Positions 21,383 through 31,336 of a stretch of DNA of 64,000 nt are shown in pieces; position 1 is the stretch's first letter, and the number at the start of each line of letters is the position of its first letter. The notes beneath the pieces were generated by a model that made no database searches, was not told the DNA's origin, and saw only the letters and a list, made by a program, of their open reading frames with translations. Where the stretch lies: assembly GCA_025765595.1 (NCBI GenBank), contig JAIVFH010000044.1, positions 62,001 to 126,000 of the forward strand, given 5' to 3'. A program made the position numbers and the translations under genes. Origin of the DNA: Obelidium mucronatum. Lineage: Eukaryota; Chytridiomycota; Chytridiomycetes; Chytridiales; Chytriomycetaceae.

Positions 21383-22110
21383 TACTACAATAAAAAAGGA
21401 ACGAGTCTGCACCTTTCGACACCAGGTCTAGAGGGCAGGAAGGCAATAGAGTTTTACTGTGTACCTTTTAAGACTATTTCAGGCCGGCAGGCAGGACAAG
21501 GGTGAACTTATTCTGGGATGAAACATTGGTCGGCAGGACATGGGTGAACATATTCCTGGGAGAATCAGCCGATATGTTAGTGCACATTTGAAAACTGTAC
21601 TGTACAAACAAACCTGATACTATGACTCATTAAATCAAATAAGCTGGAAGTAGGAGTAGCTGTAAAACAAATTCACTAAATTCTCATAATTTAACAGTGC
21701 AATAGAATTTGTACCCATAATTATAGCTAAGGAGACCCTGGTTCGAATCCCACGAGGGAGCACCTTTTTGCAGAAGCCACACAGGCAGGCAGGCAATATT
21801 ATAGATGAGGGTGAACCTCTTTCAGTATAGCAGGCAGGGCCGACCAGATTCACAATAATATAATGTGCACACTCAAAGTTATTTAATGCCAGGCAGGTCG
21901 GAAATTTACCTTTTAACTTCCACCTATTCTTCTGGTTTTCAACTAGGGTCAAAGGCGCCTATACAATTTCAGGTGCACCCAACAAATTTGTCAGGGCAGG
22001 CAGGCGGGAAAAACAGGGAACCTTTTTGTGCTGTGCTACCCCTCCTTTGATTTGTGGCAGGTCAGATAATTTGAGCTTATTGCATGGCGTTTTCAATGTA
22101 TTCAACCAAT
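21383..22110. other. Intergenic region with GGCAGGC-type repeats and a tRNA relic
   Basis: No protein gene. At least six clusters of ggcaggcagg-like words are scattered at 21480-22010. Two are followed by near-identical acaagggtgaact / acatgggtgaaca words (about 21495 and 21540), and a third by gagggtgaacct (about 21807). A tRNA-derived relic lies at 21724-21770. The set looks like remains of dispersed repeats. Confidence 0.5.
21724..21770 (+). pseudogene. tRNA-derived relic with adjacent A and B boxes
   Basis: TAGCTAAGGAG (21724-21734) matches the Pol III A-box consensus and GGTTCGAATCC (21740-21750) is a perfect B box, but only 5 bp separate them, so the anticodon arm is absent. A T-run follows at about 21765. 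The T stem does not pair fully, so this is a relic or SINE head, not a working tRNA. Confidence 0.5.
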
Positions 22111-23189
22111 CTATTCAACCAAAGTCATCTCACTAGTTTGCTTTTCATAATGTCCCTTCTTTTCTTGTAAAGCAATTTCATCTTCAATTCTTGCAGCAAG
22201 TTCTGCTGGAACCACTCGAATCAAGGAATAGATTGGCAGCCCTGCGTCATCAAAACCCGACACATACGATGGCTTTGGTTGTCCCTGCAGGCGAGCAGAC
22301 TGTGTTTTGGCCTTCTCTGGCGTGTCGAAATACTTTGGTTTGATGATTGTCTTTTTCGGCGTTTCCTTTTTTTCAGACGATTCCTGAAGTGTGGTGGATT
22401 TCATAGATTCTTCCAAAGAAACTCGTCGGGACAACAAGCAAATGACAATGGCTTTGAGAAATGTTGTTCCCATTGGCTGAACCAGACTGGAGTTGACATG
22501 AGGCGTATGGTCGGGGTTGTCGTCATACGGAAATGTCAGCACAGCATTACGGTCACTGTTTTCAACAAATAGTTTCCACTGCTTTTGGGTGAAGAGGAAG
22601 GTAGGACTGTTGTATGCATAAAGAGCTGACAAGACTTGGATTCCCCTCGAGCCGTGATACCACATTTCACCAAGAGCAAACGCGCGATTAGTCTTCGCTT
22701 CAGAGGCTATCAAGTGCCGACCACTGATGTCGAGAAAATGTGGGTCTGTCTTGCTGCAGAGGTCATACTGATATCTTGCCAGGATTCCACCCACAATGAT
22801 CCTAGTTTCAGAGCGAGGCACCAAATCAACACCAAGACAATCGGCAAATTTGAAACAAGCAAAATAAATTGAGATTGAATGTCACTCTCTGCTGTGTCAT
22901 TGGCCAAATCATGGAAACGATTCAGCGTGCGGATCATGTAACCATCTCCCACAACTTGATTGTAGCGCTCTTCCCAGTTGTCAGGAGTGTCCAATAGAGC
23001 TGCGAGTTCGTCCAAAGTACCAACATCTTTAATGTTTCTGTAAATGTGCGGGTTGAGGAGTCTGTGCAACAAGTTAAATGCTGTTGGCTTTCTGATCAAA
23101 ATAACTCCCGTGCCTTCGGTGGTTTGCCACGGCTGAGCCTCCAATATCCAAGCAGATTCTCCAGAAGGTGCGATGATTTGCTGATCCAT
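22111..23189 (-). CDS. Unrecognised protein, interrupted by a one-base frameshift
   Basis: Read from ATG 23189: MDQQIIAPSGESAWILEAQPW..., a soluble alpha/beta-looking sequence. At 22861-22864 (A4 on the plus strand) the frame breaks; adding one base joins QSQFI to FACFKFADCLGVD and the rest, ending at 22111. The C-terminal 80 residues are basic and acidic low-complexity (KKETPKKTIIKPKYF...). The sequence upstream of 23189 (to about 23300) also looks coding (Glu/Gln-rich) but would need another single-base shift. I recognise no family. Either a recent pseudogene or a gene with assembly errors. Confidence 0.5.
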
Positions 23190-23873
23190 GTACTGCTGGT
23201 TTTGCTGGAGCCTAGCCGAAATGGACTGCTGTTCCTCCTCCTTCCTCGGTATCCTCTTCGATTTGCACTTCTCCCTCTAATTCCGTGGCTGAAGCGGCAT
23301 TTTTTTTTGATAGGTTCTAATGATATGAGCATCTGGAAGTGATGGTGAGATGTCGGCCATCAAATGACATTCTTATTATATTATTCAAATTAAAGGGTTT
23401 CAAAGTTACAAAAAAATGCATTTCTTTTGTTTATTTTTTTCTTTTTCTCAAAAAAGCATTGACTGAGATGCTTTTTTCTCCCGTTTTTTTCTTTCTGTCA
23501 TTTTTTGCAAGCAGCAATGCCAAAGGGTTGTGCCCTCATTCCTCAAGCCGCAACTAAGACTACAGCTGCAGCTGCAAACGTTAAACCAAACGCAAAGCTC
23601 AAAACTCCTGCTCAATAAAACGCAATCGTTTCCTGGCTGGAAATCCCAGCCAAATTCAAATCTATTACTGGTTCTGCCGCTTTAAATGGTACTTATGTTT
23701 CAGGAGCCAAGTTGATGAAAGGCAGGGCATTGGTAGGGCATGGGCAGTCCATGAAAAGCTGGGGATAATCTTTTAAACCCCCAGCCAGAAAAACTCGATT
23801 TTTTTAAAAAGTTTTGACATCAAAGAAACAGCTTGTTTTGTTTGAAAAAATTGTAACTTTATAATAAAAAATA
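23190..23873. other. Mostly non-coding stretch
   Basis: Contains possible extra 5' coding sequence of the minus-strand gene (23190-23300), T-rich DNA, and a short degraded reading frame at 23517-23768. Nothing else is recognised. Confidence 0.4.
23517..23768 (+). pseudogene. Short reading frame with an in-frame stop, possible gene fossil
   Basis: ATG at 23517 opens a 33-codon frame rich in Ala/Lys (MPKGCALIPQAATKTTAAAA...). After one TAA the same frame continues to 23768 with a coding-like sequence (WLEIPAKFKSITGSAALNG...GAKLMKGRAL). Keeping one frame over 80 codons with a single stop suggests a fossil of a longer gene, perhaps a DNA-binding domain from a mobile element. The source is unknown. 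Confidence 0.3.
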
Positions 23874-25983
23874 ATGAGTAGTTTTGTTCTTCCTTCAGTT
23901 CCCGCTTCAAAACTGAAGAGCGAAGTCCCAATTCACCAAGAAGCCACAATAACGACGCCGAATGTACCAAATGCAACTGATAAAGAATCTCAAAGCCGTG
24001 AGGAACCGCCGCCGCCACCACCACTCAACTACGACGAACCATCGTGGTCATCCCTTTGTCCAACAGCCAATCCATTCTGGTTCGAAATCGTTAAAAGCGG
24101 CTCAATCGTTGATAAAATCAAGGTTCGAAAGGCCGTGACAGTCGTTGGTTAGTGTTTTTCGCCCCCCCCCCCCCCCCCTGTTACAACTTGCAATTCAAAA
24201 CTAACAGACCAACACAACAGGCAGACTCCCCACCTGCGAAATCTCACTCGAACACGCATCTGTTTCTCGCCAACACGCGGTTTTACAATCCTCAGAAACC
24301 CAGCTCTTCATTTATGACCTTGGCTCTGCGCATGGCACATTTCTCAATAAATCGGCGATCCCACCGAGGAAGCACGTGTCTGTGAAAAACGGGGATATGA
24401 TCAAGTTTGGACAGAGCACGCGCGTGTTTGTTGTTATGGGTGGACCGCCGGCGGTATCCGAGGAGGAGGAAGTGGAGGAACAAGACATTAAAGCAAAGTC
24501 GCTATTCGCCTTCAAAAAGAAGCAGGAGTCGAAAAAGCCAGAAACTGCTGAAAAGGAGGAACATGAAGTCTCTTGGGGATTCGCGGAAGATGCATCCAAC
24601 GATGAAGACCAGCCTGGACGCGGTCGTATGACTGCCAACGGCGATGATGATGACGAGGCATTTGATCTCGCGGGATCTGCACCGGATCCAGATGCCTACT
24701 ATTATAGTGATTCCAAAAAAGCGCTGCGAACGTGGTGTGACAGCAGAAACATGGAAATGGTTTTCTCGTTTGATGAAATTGGGCCGGGACATAGCAAGAT
24801 ATATATAGCAACGATTAATTTGAATTTGGAGGGTGGGTATACCGTGACTGGAACTGGAAGGGGGTCTCGACGGAAGGAAGCAGAAAAGGTCTTGTTTTTT
24901 TTTCTCTGTACGTTATTAACAAGTATCCACTGACTTTTTTTTTTCCTTCTTTTTGGGGTGTAGGAAGCCGCTTTGGATGCCTGTGTGAAATTAGACAAGC
25001 GGAACATTCTCCGTTCAACGAGCTCGGCAAACAAAGCGGACATTAAACGGAAAGCTGCGCGCCATGAAGACGACGAGGACTCATTCTTTGATCGGACAGG
25101 TAACCTTTTTCTTTTCATAGTTTACCGGTACATATTGATTTGTTTTCCATTATTTTTTTTTTAACCAGAACGTCCAAAAAAGCCAAAACTGCAATCCAAC
25201 ATTTCCGAAACATTCGAATCATTAACCCTCAAACTCTCTGAAAAGACTGCAGAAATCTCCGCTGTCGACGCAGAAATCTTATCCCTCGATTCCGAATCCT
25301 CAAAAAGCACTCAAAACAACAGCAACAACAACGGAGAAGAAGTTGATGAACTCGATCAACTCTTGACTGGCCTTGACAACTCTACAAAACTGAAGCAAAA
25401 GCGAATCCTGACAGAGAAGCGCCGGATCCTGGAGCAAGAGAGCGCGCGGCTGTCGAAATTGGTCCAAGTCGCTAAACCTCATGATGTGACTCTGAAGTCT
25501 GTAAAACAACCGACTCCTACAGCCAGTGTGAAGCCTGTTTCAGCGACTGCACCCGCGACTGAATCCATCCCTTCTGAATCGAATTCCTCAACAGAAGCTA
25601 TCGCATCTCCTTCCAATCAAACGTCTCAGCAAAGTCCTCAACAAAGCCCCGAACCCTCATCCAAGACCCCCTCTCTCGGTGCATCTTCAGAAGCGCCTAA
25701 ATCTCCATCGAAAGGAGACTCGACGATTCCAAACAAACGAAAAGTGACTTTCGAAGACGACTACGACGACGCGGCGGTATCAAGTCTCACGAAACTAGAG
25801 CAACAACCAGAATCCAAAAAACAGCAACCAGGCCGTGGTCATCGTCGGAGACAGTTTATGGTCATGACAAGACAACAAGTGAATGAGCATGAAAACGTTG
25901 AGAAGGAAGACTTTGTGGATGCTTTAGTGCATGGAGGAAGTGGGAAAGTGGATAAGGAGGAAGTGAATCGTTATGGGTACTAG
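23874..25983 (+). CDS. Kanadaptin-like protein (FHA plus dsRNA-binding-like domain)
   Basis: Four exons, 23874-24147, 24221-24888, 24964-25099 and 25169-25983, phases consistent. A proline-rich start (EEPPPPPPLNYDEPSW) leads into an FHA domain: RLPTCEISLEHASVSRQHAVL, then YDLGSAHGTFLN, the phosphothreonine-binding Gly-Arg/Ser-x-x-His layout. Next come an acidic linker, a dsRBM-like segment (LNLEGGYTVTGTGRGSRRKEAEKEAALDAC), a coiled region and a Ser/Gln/Pro-rich tail. This order matches kanadaptin (human SLC4A1AP), a nuclear protein linked to RNA processing. The 73-bp first intron contains a long poly-C tract (about 24166-24178). Confidence 0.85.
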
Positions 25984-26180
25984 TAAGTATCGTCTGTGTC
26001 TTTTTTTTTTTTTGGTTGTTGCGAATTTAAATTGGGGAATTGGATATAGATTTTTGAATAATCAGAATTCTCTTTCGATTTTATTATTTTCTCTAAAAAA
26101 GGGTTATGTGTGTGTGGCTGCGATTATGAACAAGAAATAAGCAAAAGATAACTAAAGGCCCAGTGGGATGTGAAGCTCTT

Positions 26181-26585
26181 TTAAGCAAAGAGAGCAATGA
26201 CAGCGGCGGCAGCGCTGAAGATGGAAACAGAGACAGAAGATCCAGCAGAGTACAAGTTAGTGTTTGGCTTGACAGTGTTGACGACTGGTGGAACGTAGGC
26301 AGCAGCAACAGCGGCTGGAGTTGGGGTTGGGGTTGGAGTTGGGGTAACCTTGGCTGAGGCTGGGGCCGAGGCAACGTAAGCAGCAACGGTGGTGGGAGCG
26401 ACGGCAGCTGGGACAGCGGCAGTGGTAGTGGAAGTGGTGGTGCAGGTGTTGACTGCAGGGGCGGTGGTGGCTACGGTAACAGCAGCTGGAGCGGCAGTGG
26501 TGGTACAAGTGGTGGTAGCAACTGGGGCGACAGTAGTCGTGGCAGCGGCTGGGGCAGAGGCAGTGTAAGCTGGAGCGTTGGCCAT
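26181..26585 (-). CDS. Ala/Thr/Pro-rich protein with hydrophobic C-terminal tail, tandem copy A
   Basis: Single exon, 134 residues starting MANAPAYTASAPAAATTT. Nearly all Ala, Thr, Pro and Val until a conserved end, AAYVPPVVNTVKPNTNLYSAGS, then a hydrophobic tail (SIFSAAAAVIALFA) that ends the chain. Two paralogues follow at 27287 and 28586. There is no signal peptide, and the first ATG after a TATA box is used, so a missing 5' exon is unlikely. Possibly a mucin-like wall or tail-anchored protein. The strong core promoter suggests high expression. Confidence 0.7.
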   Translation of the reverse strand: MANAPAYTASAPAAATTTVAPVATTTCTTTAAPAAVTVATTAPAVNTCTTTSTTTAAVPAAVAPTTVAAYVASAPASAKVTPTPTPTPTPAAVAAAYVPPVVNTVKPNTNLYSAGSSVSVSIFSAAAAVIALFA

Positions 26586-27286
26586 TTTCAGATGAGTGTG
26601 ATTTGGAGGATGATTTTTCAGTGAAACGTGTTGGGTCCAACGAGATGAGATTTTATAGGTTGCTTGTTTAATCACAGCACCATAGTTAATGAAATTTTAT
26701 CATTATTTATTATCAAAACAAATGACAAACAGAAACGGGTCACGCACTCTGTAATAATTATAGTTTTTTTTTTACAACCAAACGACTTAAGTCTTTTTGA
26801 TGTGTGAGCTTGATGGTTTCAATGAAGCTTAGAAGAATATGCATCTATATTGACCCCTCAAGCCCTTTGATCTTGAACTTTAAACTTCCGAATCCAAACA
26901 CAAAAGCATTATTTTCTGCAGAAGCGGCAAAAAAAAAAGGAAACAGGAACAGAGTAAAAAAAAGGAAGTGTTAAAACTAGTCGTCTTTTTGTTTGTGGCG
27001 ATGACGCTTGCTTGTTGGCCTGAAATTTCATTTACGAAAAGCTATTTCAGTGTCTGTTTCTCATCACGAACTTGCATCTACCCCGATCCGCTATCTTTGT
27101 ACTGCATCTGTTTTTTTTTATTCGCTGTATATAAAACCATCAAAAAAAGGGAATAGAAATCAACGGGCCAATCTTTCGAAAATGAGAAAAGTCTATTTAT
27201 TTCCGGTTTGGAAGGAAGTCGATGATAACTTATACTAAAAAGGATGGATATATGGCAAAGCAAGCTGATAAATCTATTATATCGAT
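26586..27286. other. Intergenic region upstream of tandem copy A
   Basis: Holds the copy A promoter at its left end; the rest is AT-rich with no supported gene. Confidence 0.5.
26651..26657 (-). promoter_or_regulatory. TATA box of copy A
   Basis: TATAAAA on the minus strand, 66 bp upstream of ATG 26585. Confidence 0.6.
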
Positions 27287-27694
27287 TTAGAGGAAGAGAG
27301 CCATGACAGCAGCGGCAGCAGCCACAAGAGAGTTGGTGGATCCAGCAGAGTACAAGTTGGTGTTTGGCTTAACAGTGTTGACGACTGGTGGGACGTAAGC
27401 AGCTGGGGTGGCAGCTGGGGTGTTTCCAGCTGGAGCTGGGGTAACCTGGACACACTTTGCTGGAGTGGCAGTTGGGGTGGATCCGGCTGGGGTGGCAGCT
27501 GGGGTGGTGGCAGCGGCGGTTGGGACGTAGGCGGCTGGAGTGTTTCCGGCTGGTGGGGCTGGGGCAACATAGGCAGCTGGGGTGTTTCCGGCTGGGGCAA
27601 CGGTGGTGGTGGTGGCAGCCTTGGCGGTGGTGGTGGTTGGAGCGACTGGAGTGTAGGCGGCTGGGGCAACTGGGGCGACGTAGGCAGCAGACAT
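27287..27694 (-). CDS. Ala/Thr/Pro-rich protein with hydrophobic C-terminal tail, tandem copy B
   Basis: Single exon, 135 residues from ATG 27694 (MSAAYVAPVAPAAYTPVA). It contains internal repeats of APAGNTPAAYV, one Cys (AKCVQVTP), the family signature AAYVPPVVNTVKPNTNLYSAGS and a terminal hydrophobic tail (SLVAAAAAVMALFL). Same strand and plan as copies A and C. Function unknown. A GPI-signal-like end without an N-terminal signal peptide is the odd feature of the family. Confidence 0.7.
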   Translation of the reverse strand: MSAAYVAPVAPAAYTPVAPTTTTAKAATTTTVAPAGNTPAAYVAPAPPAGNTPAAYVPTAAATTPAATPAGSTPTATPAKCVQVTPAPAGNTPAATPAAYVPPVVNTVKPNTNLYSAGSTNSLVAAAAAVMALFL

Positions 27695-28106
27695 TTCTAG
27701 ATCTAAAGGAGTTTTGGGAGGTTTTTTTGTGATTAGGGAAGGGAGAAACTTCTTTGTTGTTATATACACTTTTTTTAATCACAATTTTCGATACAATGAA
27801 AATTTCTTGAGCGTGCTTGTACCTGCAAAGACACCCGCTCCAATTTCCGTAATAATTGTTAAAAACAAACTCTTTCTTTTTGATTTGCATAATTCCCTTT
27901 TGGTTTGAATACGAGCACTTTGCCATAAAAAACTTAAAGCAGCGTGCTCGATTGCCCAATCTGTTATCGAAAATCAATTTAGAGACTAATTTGACCAAGC
28001 CACAGGCAACGCTTTTTTGGTCTGGATGTTTTCGGGGGGGCGAATACTTCAACATTGATTGCATTTTATTGAACCAACAACTTGATTTCTTTGTGTTTCT
28101 GAGTTT
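27695..28106. other. Intergenic region upstream of tandem copy B
   Basis: Contains the copy B promoter (TATA at 27761). No other gene is seen. Confidence 0.5.
27761..27766 (-). promoter_or_regulatory. TATA box of copy B
   Basis: TATATA on both strands, 67 bp upstream of ATG 27694. Confidence 0.5.
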
Positions 28107-28223
28107 CTAGTTACTGGTGCCGATGTTTTTATTCAAGAAGCCATCTTCTACACCTCCACCCCGTTGCTGTTGTCCAGAGTCTTTCTTCTGGGGACCAAAA
28201 TGATCTGGGAACCGAAACGGCAT
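28107..28223 (-). CDS. Small 38-residue reading frame, unrecognised
   Basis: MPFRFPDHFGPQKKDSGQQQ then a Gly/Glu/Asn-rich end. Polar, no membrane segment, and no family recognised. It may be the last exon of a longer gene or chance; listed because its composition looks coding. Confidence 0.25.
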   Translation of the reverse strand: MPFRFPDHFGPQKKDSGQQQRGGGVEDGFLNKNIGTSN

Positions 28224-28585
28224 GAAAGAAGTGAAAGGCCGAGTTGTATTCCAATTAATGATTGCCCCAAACATGAGTCACGTTGACCTCACAACGCTAT
28301 CACAGACAACACAATAACACAAACGTAACTCTTGTTTGTTTTGTTCTATTGTTTTTTAATGGTCTGAAGATTGTCATCTTTTTATTGGGCAGATTCTAAA
28401 GGCGCTTTAAAAAACAGGAGACAACAAAAAGGATTGTACATTGTAATCGGGGGTGGGAAATGGAGGTGATATCATAGTGAATAAAAAAGAAAAAACGAAA
28501 CCAACACCTTTCACTCACAAAGAGTAGAAAGCAAAAAGTCCAAAGTCCCTATTTGTCCTTATTTCATTCCCTTTCAACAAATGAT
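28224..28585. other. Intergenic region
   Basis: AT-rich; no gene, repeat or RNA recognised. Confidence 0.5.
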
Positions 28586-28903
28586 TTAGAGGAAGAGGGC
28601 AACGACGGCAGCGGCGGCAGCGACGAAGGAGTTCTTGGTAGCACCAGAGTACAAGTTGGTGGAGGCTGGCTTGTAGGTGTTGACGACTGGTGGGACGTAG
28701 GCGGCAGCAGCGGTGGTGGTGGCCTTGGCTGGGGCTGGAGCAGTGTAAGCGGCAACGGTTGGGGTTGGGGTTGGGGTTGGGGTGGCAGTGGTGCAGGAGA
28801 CGGCTGGGGCAACGGTGGTGGTGGCAGCAGCTGGCACGTAGGCAGTGGTGGTGGTGGTAGCTGGAGCAGATGCAGCGTATGGAGCGTAAGCAGCGACGGC
28901 CAT
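28586..28903 (-). CDS. Ala/Thr/Pro-rich protein with hydrophobic C-terminal tail, tandem copy C
   Basis: Single exon, 105 residues (MAVAAYAPYAASAPATTTTT...). Shorter middle part with TPTPTPTP, then the family end AAYVPPVVNTYKPASTNLYSG and the tail FVAAAAAVVALFL. Same orientation as copies A and B, forming an array over 2.7 kb. Function unknown. Confidence 0.7.
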   Translation of the reverse strand: MAVAAYAPYAASAPATTTTTAYVPAAATTTVAPAVSCTTATPTPTPTPTVAAYTAPAPAKATTTAAAAYVPPVVNTYKPASTNLYSGATKNSFVAAAAAVVALFL

Positions 28904-29333
28904 TTTTATCTAAGTTCTAAGTTTGGGATAGAGAGGAGAGGGCGGAAGGCACTCGATTTTATACGTTTTTTCTTCTTCTTTGATTGTTTTAATCAAAATA
29001 CAAATGAGCAAATTTTTCACGTGCAGCTCCCAATTGGTTTTTTGATTGACAACGTCACGCTCCGCTCGCCAACCAGAGTCAAATGGGGATACTCTGTAAA
29101 CAAGCAGACACTTAAAATGGGGACTTTTGTTTCCCTGTTTGCTCGGAGGCGGGGACATATTCAAGTCAAAATCCAATTGAGAAACGCCATGAAGACAAGC
29201 CTCGATAATGAAAAAGAAGTTGTATTTTGGGAAGCAATTGCCGCTTCATACGCCACTAGCACGTTTCATCGTCGCATCGGCAATGAACAATGAGTAAAGA
29301 TCCGAACAAACGCTTGTTTACAACTCCGCTTCC
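28904..29333. other. Intergenic region upstream of tandem copy C
   Basis: Contains the copy C promoter. A plus-strand frame runs through to 29293 but starts inside the antisense of copy C, so I do not treat it as a gene. Confidence 0.5.
28957..28963 (-). promoter_or_regulatory. TATA box of copy C
   Basis: TATAAAA on the minus strand, 54 bp upstream of ATG 28903. Confidence 0.6.
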
Positions 29334-30215
29334 TCATTCCGAGTCATCTACATCGTCTGGACGAAAGCCTTGTCGTATCAATGCAATCCACACCCGACCT
29401 TCCCTCCTCATACCCGAAGGAAGCACTTGATCAAACCGATTCGCTTGCCATTGCAACAATGGCCATCTTAGCTTCTCCATAGACCCCAACTCAACGGGGA
29501 CCTTCCCCGTAAATAGATTCGAATCAAAACTAACAGTCATCAAATTCACCAAGCGGCTTATCCCCGGTGGTATCTCCCCGGAAAGACTGTTCATGTTGAC
29601 GTGTAGAGATTCAAGGCGTGTGAGATTCCATAACTGCACGGGAAGCGGGCCGGTTAAATTGTTATCTTCTAGTGACAGTATAGTGAGGTTCGATAGTTTC
29701 CCAAGTTCAGGTGGTATATTCCCGGAGAGATTGTTTCGAGGAAGGTGGAGTATTTCGAGGTGTGATAGGAGACCGAGTTGAGGTGGGATCTCTCCCGACA
29801 AGCCGTTTCTTCCAAGAAAGAGTTCCTTGAGTTTCACGAGGGATCCGATTTGAGATGGGATCATTCCAAAAGTTTGGTTGAGGAGCGGCCATCCTGTGAT
29901 GCTGTTCCCTTCGGGTTTCGCTTCCCAATCAATGTGTTGGATGGTGTTTGCAAGTAGGTTGGCGTATGCTGTTTTGTATTGTTCAAGCGGCCATCGGAAC
30001 CATAAAATATCGTATGGAGAAGCAGAGTTTTTATGAGTTGTAATTTGATCTGATGGTGGCACAAAGTGCTTCAAGTTTGACAAGGCAAAGTGATCATCAG
30101 TCAAACAGTGCCGGATAGAGCGACAGAGTCCGCGATACCGTAAAACATCAAGTGGATCAATAAAGAGAAAGATGGCTTGGATGATTTCTGTTGGGATTTG
30201 ATTCTGGAGTGGCAT
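29334..30215 (-). CDS. F-box-like plus leucine-rich-repeat protein
   Basis: Intact single exon, 293 residues. Residues 5-45 (IPTEIIQAIFLFIDPLDVLRYRGLCRSIRH) match an F-box. Residues about 110-265 hold six LRRs of the plant-specific type (L..L.L..N.LSGEIPP.LG.L..L), which form a ligand-binding arc. An F-box with LRRs suggests a substrate-recognition subunit of an SCF ubiquitin ligase, although IPP-type LRRs are more usual in extracellular receptors. There is no signal peptide or membrane helix, so it is probably intracellular. Confidence 0.75.
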   Translation of the reverse strand: MPLQNQIPTEIIQAIFLFIDPLDVLRYRGLCRSIRHCLTDDHFALSNLKHFVPPSDQITTHKNSASPYDILWFRWPLEQYKTAYANLLANTIQHIDWEAKPEGNSITGWPLLNQTFGMIPSQIGSLVKLKELFLGRNGLSGEIPPQLGLLSHLEILHLPRNNLSGNIPPELGKLSNLTILSLEDNNLTGPLPVQLWNLTRLESLHVNMNSLSGEIPPGISRLVNLMTVSFDSNLFTGKVPVELGSMEKLRWPLLQWQANRFDQVLPSGMRREGRVWIALIRQGFRPDDVDDSE

Positions 30216-30328
30216 TATTAATATATAACTTGTATTTATTCAAATGATTACAAACAGTTGATGTATTCCAAAAGTTAAATAACATTATGAGCGATGAGAC
30301 ATAGAAACTGAGAGACATAATAGTGCCA

Positions 30329-31336
30329 TTACATGGCCAAGAGAACGCTCAAGAGCACCAAAAGAAGTCCACCAAATATCCCACCTGGATGGCTATTGCT
30401 GTTGAATGCTCCACTCCCGCAATCCGAAACCCCAAAATACTGACTCGTGATGAATGGCATGTCATCTGTGCTAAAGTTTCCATCCTTTTCATAAAAAAAG
30501 TTGATGCGTAGTTGATAGACGTGACCAACAAGGTCCATAGGAACATCATCCCACCATCCTGTTGCAAGAGGGAGATTGGTGGTGTTGAAGAAAGCTGCCA
30601 AAGAAGTTGCAGGAAGGGCGTCGTAGACAGTGTCGTTTCGCGTGACAGTCTCATTTGCGATGCGAATTGGTTGGGAGACACGACCGCTGTAGTAAGGGTA
30701 GTGATAGTACACTGGGTGTGGATACATGACAGGATGGTACATGTAGATTGGATAGTAGTAGCCGTAGTAGGGCACCATTGGAAAAGTGCTGACAGACCGC
30801 GATGGCGTGTAAGGCGGGGGGTTTGCAGATCCGAAGCTCCGTGTGCCTGTGAAGGTTGTTGCGCCGGTGCTCGCGCCGACGCCGCCCTTGGCGCTGCTCC
30901 CGGTGACGATGGATCCGCTCGGACTCTTGGCAACGCTGCCGCCCGACACTGCGCCGCTTTTGCTGCCGGACACGGATCCCGCCGAGGCGCCTTTGCTGCC
31001 GCCGGACGACGAAGAGCCGCCGGATGAGGAAGAGCCGCCCTTGCTCCCTCCGCCGCCGCCTCCCTTACCACCACCGCCGCCGCCGCCCTTCCGCCGCTGC
31101 AGCGCCACGACGTCGCGCCACCGCCGCACGACGGCCTCCGCCGGCAGCGGCACGGAGGCGTCGGCGCCGCGCACTTCGACGTACATAAACACGCTGCCGA
31201 CTGCGTCGAGGCTGGCGATGTTGAGGTTGAAGGCGAGCGTGCCGCCGACGCAGACAGAGTTGGTGGCGGGGTCAATGTCCGGCAGCGACACTGTGGGGGC
31301 GAGTGTCTGCAGCAGGCTGTTGTTAAGAATAGACAT
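30329..31336 (-). CDS. Tyr/Gly-rich RGAD-family surface-type protein, copy 3
   Basis: Paralogue of the genes at 9963 and 11039, 335 residues, single exon. Blocks in order: LAPTVSLPDIDPATNSVCVG, VEVRGAD, a Gly/Ser/Lys-rich stretch (about residues 85-165), PPYTPSRS, YYPIYMYHPVMYPHPVYYHY, RIANETVTRNDTVYDALPAT, LATGWWDDVPMDLVGHVYQL, and a hydrophobic end (GGIFGGLLLVLLSVLLAM). Closest to copy 1, including the missing signal peptide and terminal hydrophobic tail. The 5' half is strongly G+C-rich (about 30880-31270). Function unknown. Confidence 0.75.
   Translation of the reverse strand: MSILNNSLLQTLAPTVSLPDIDPATNSVCVGGTLAFNLNIASLDAVGSVFMYVEVRGADASVPLPAEAVVRRWRDVVALQRRKGGGGGGGKGGGGGGSKGGSSSSGGSSSSGGSKGASAGSVSGSKSGAVSGGSVAKSPSGSIVTGSSAKGGVGASTGATTFTGTRSFGSANPPPYTPSRSVSTFPMVPYYGYYYPIYMYHPVMYPHPVYYHYPYYSGRVSQPIRIANETVTRNDTVYDALPATSLAAFFNTTNLPLATGWWDDVPMDLVGHVYQLRINFFYEKDGNFSTDDMPFITSQYFGVSDCGSGAFNSNSHPGGIFGGLLLVLLSVLLAM

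Noticed and set aside
26968..27156. 62-codon frame with signal-peptide-like start
   Set aside because: Begins with GTG, not ATG, in AT-rich intergenic DNA.
28553..29293. Plus-strand Gly/Trp-rich reading frame
   Set aside because: Its first part is antisense to the Ala/Thr/Pro-rich copy C, and the rest lacks coding features.
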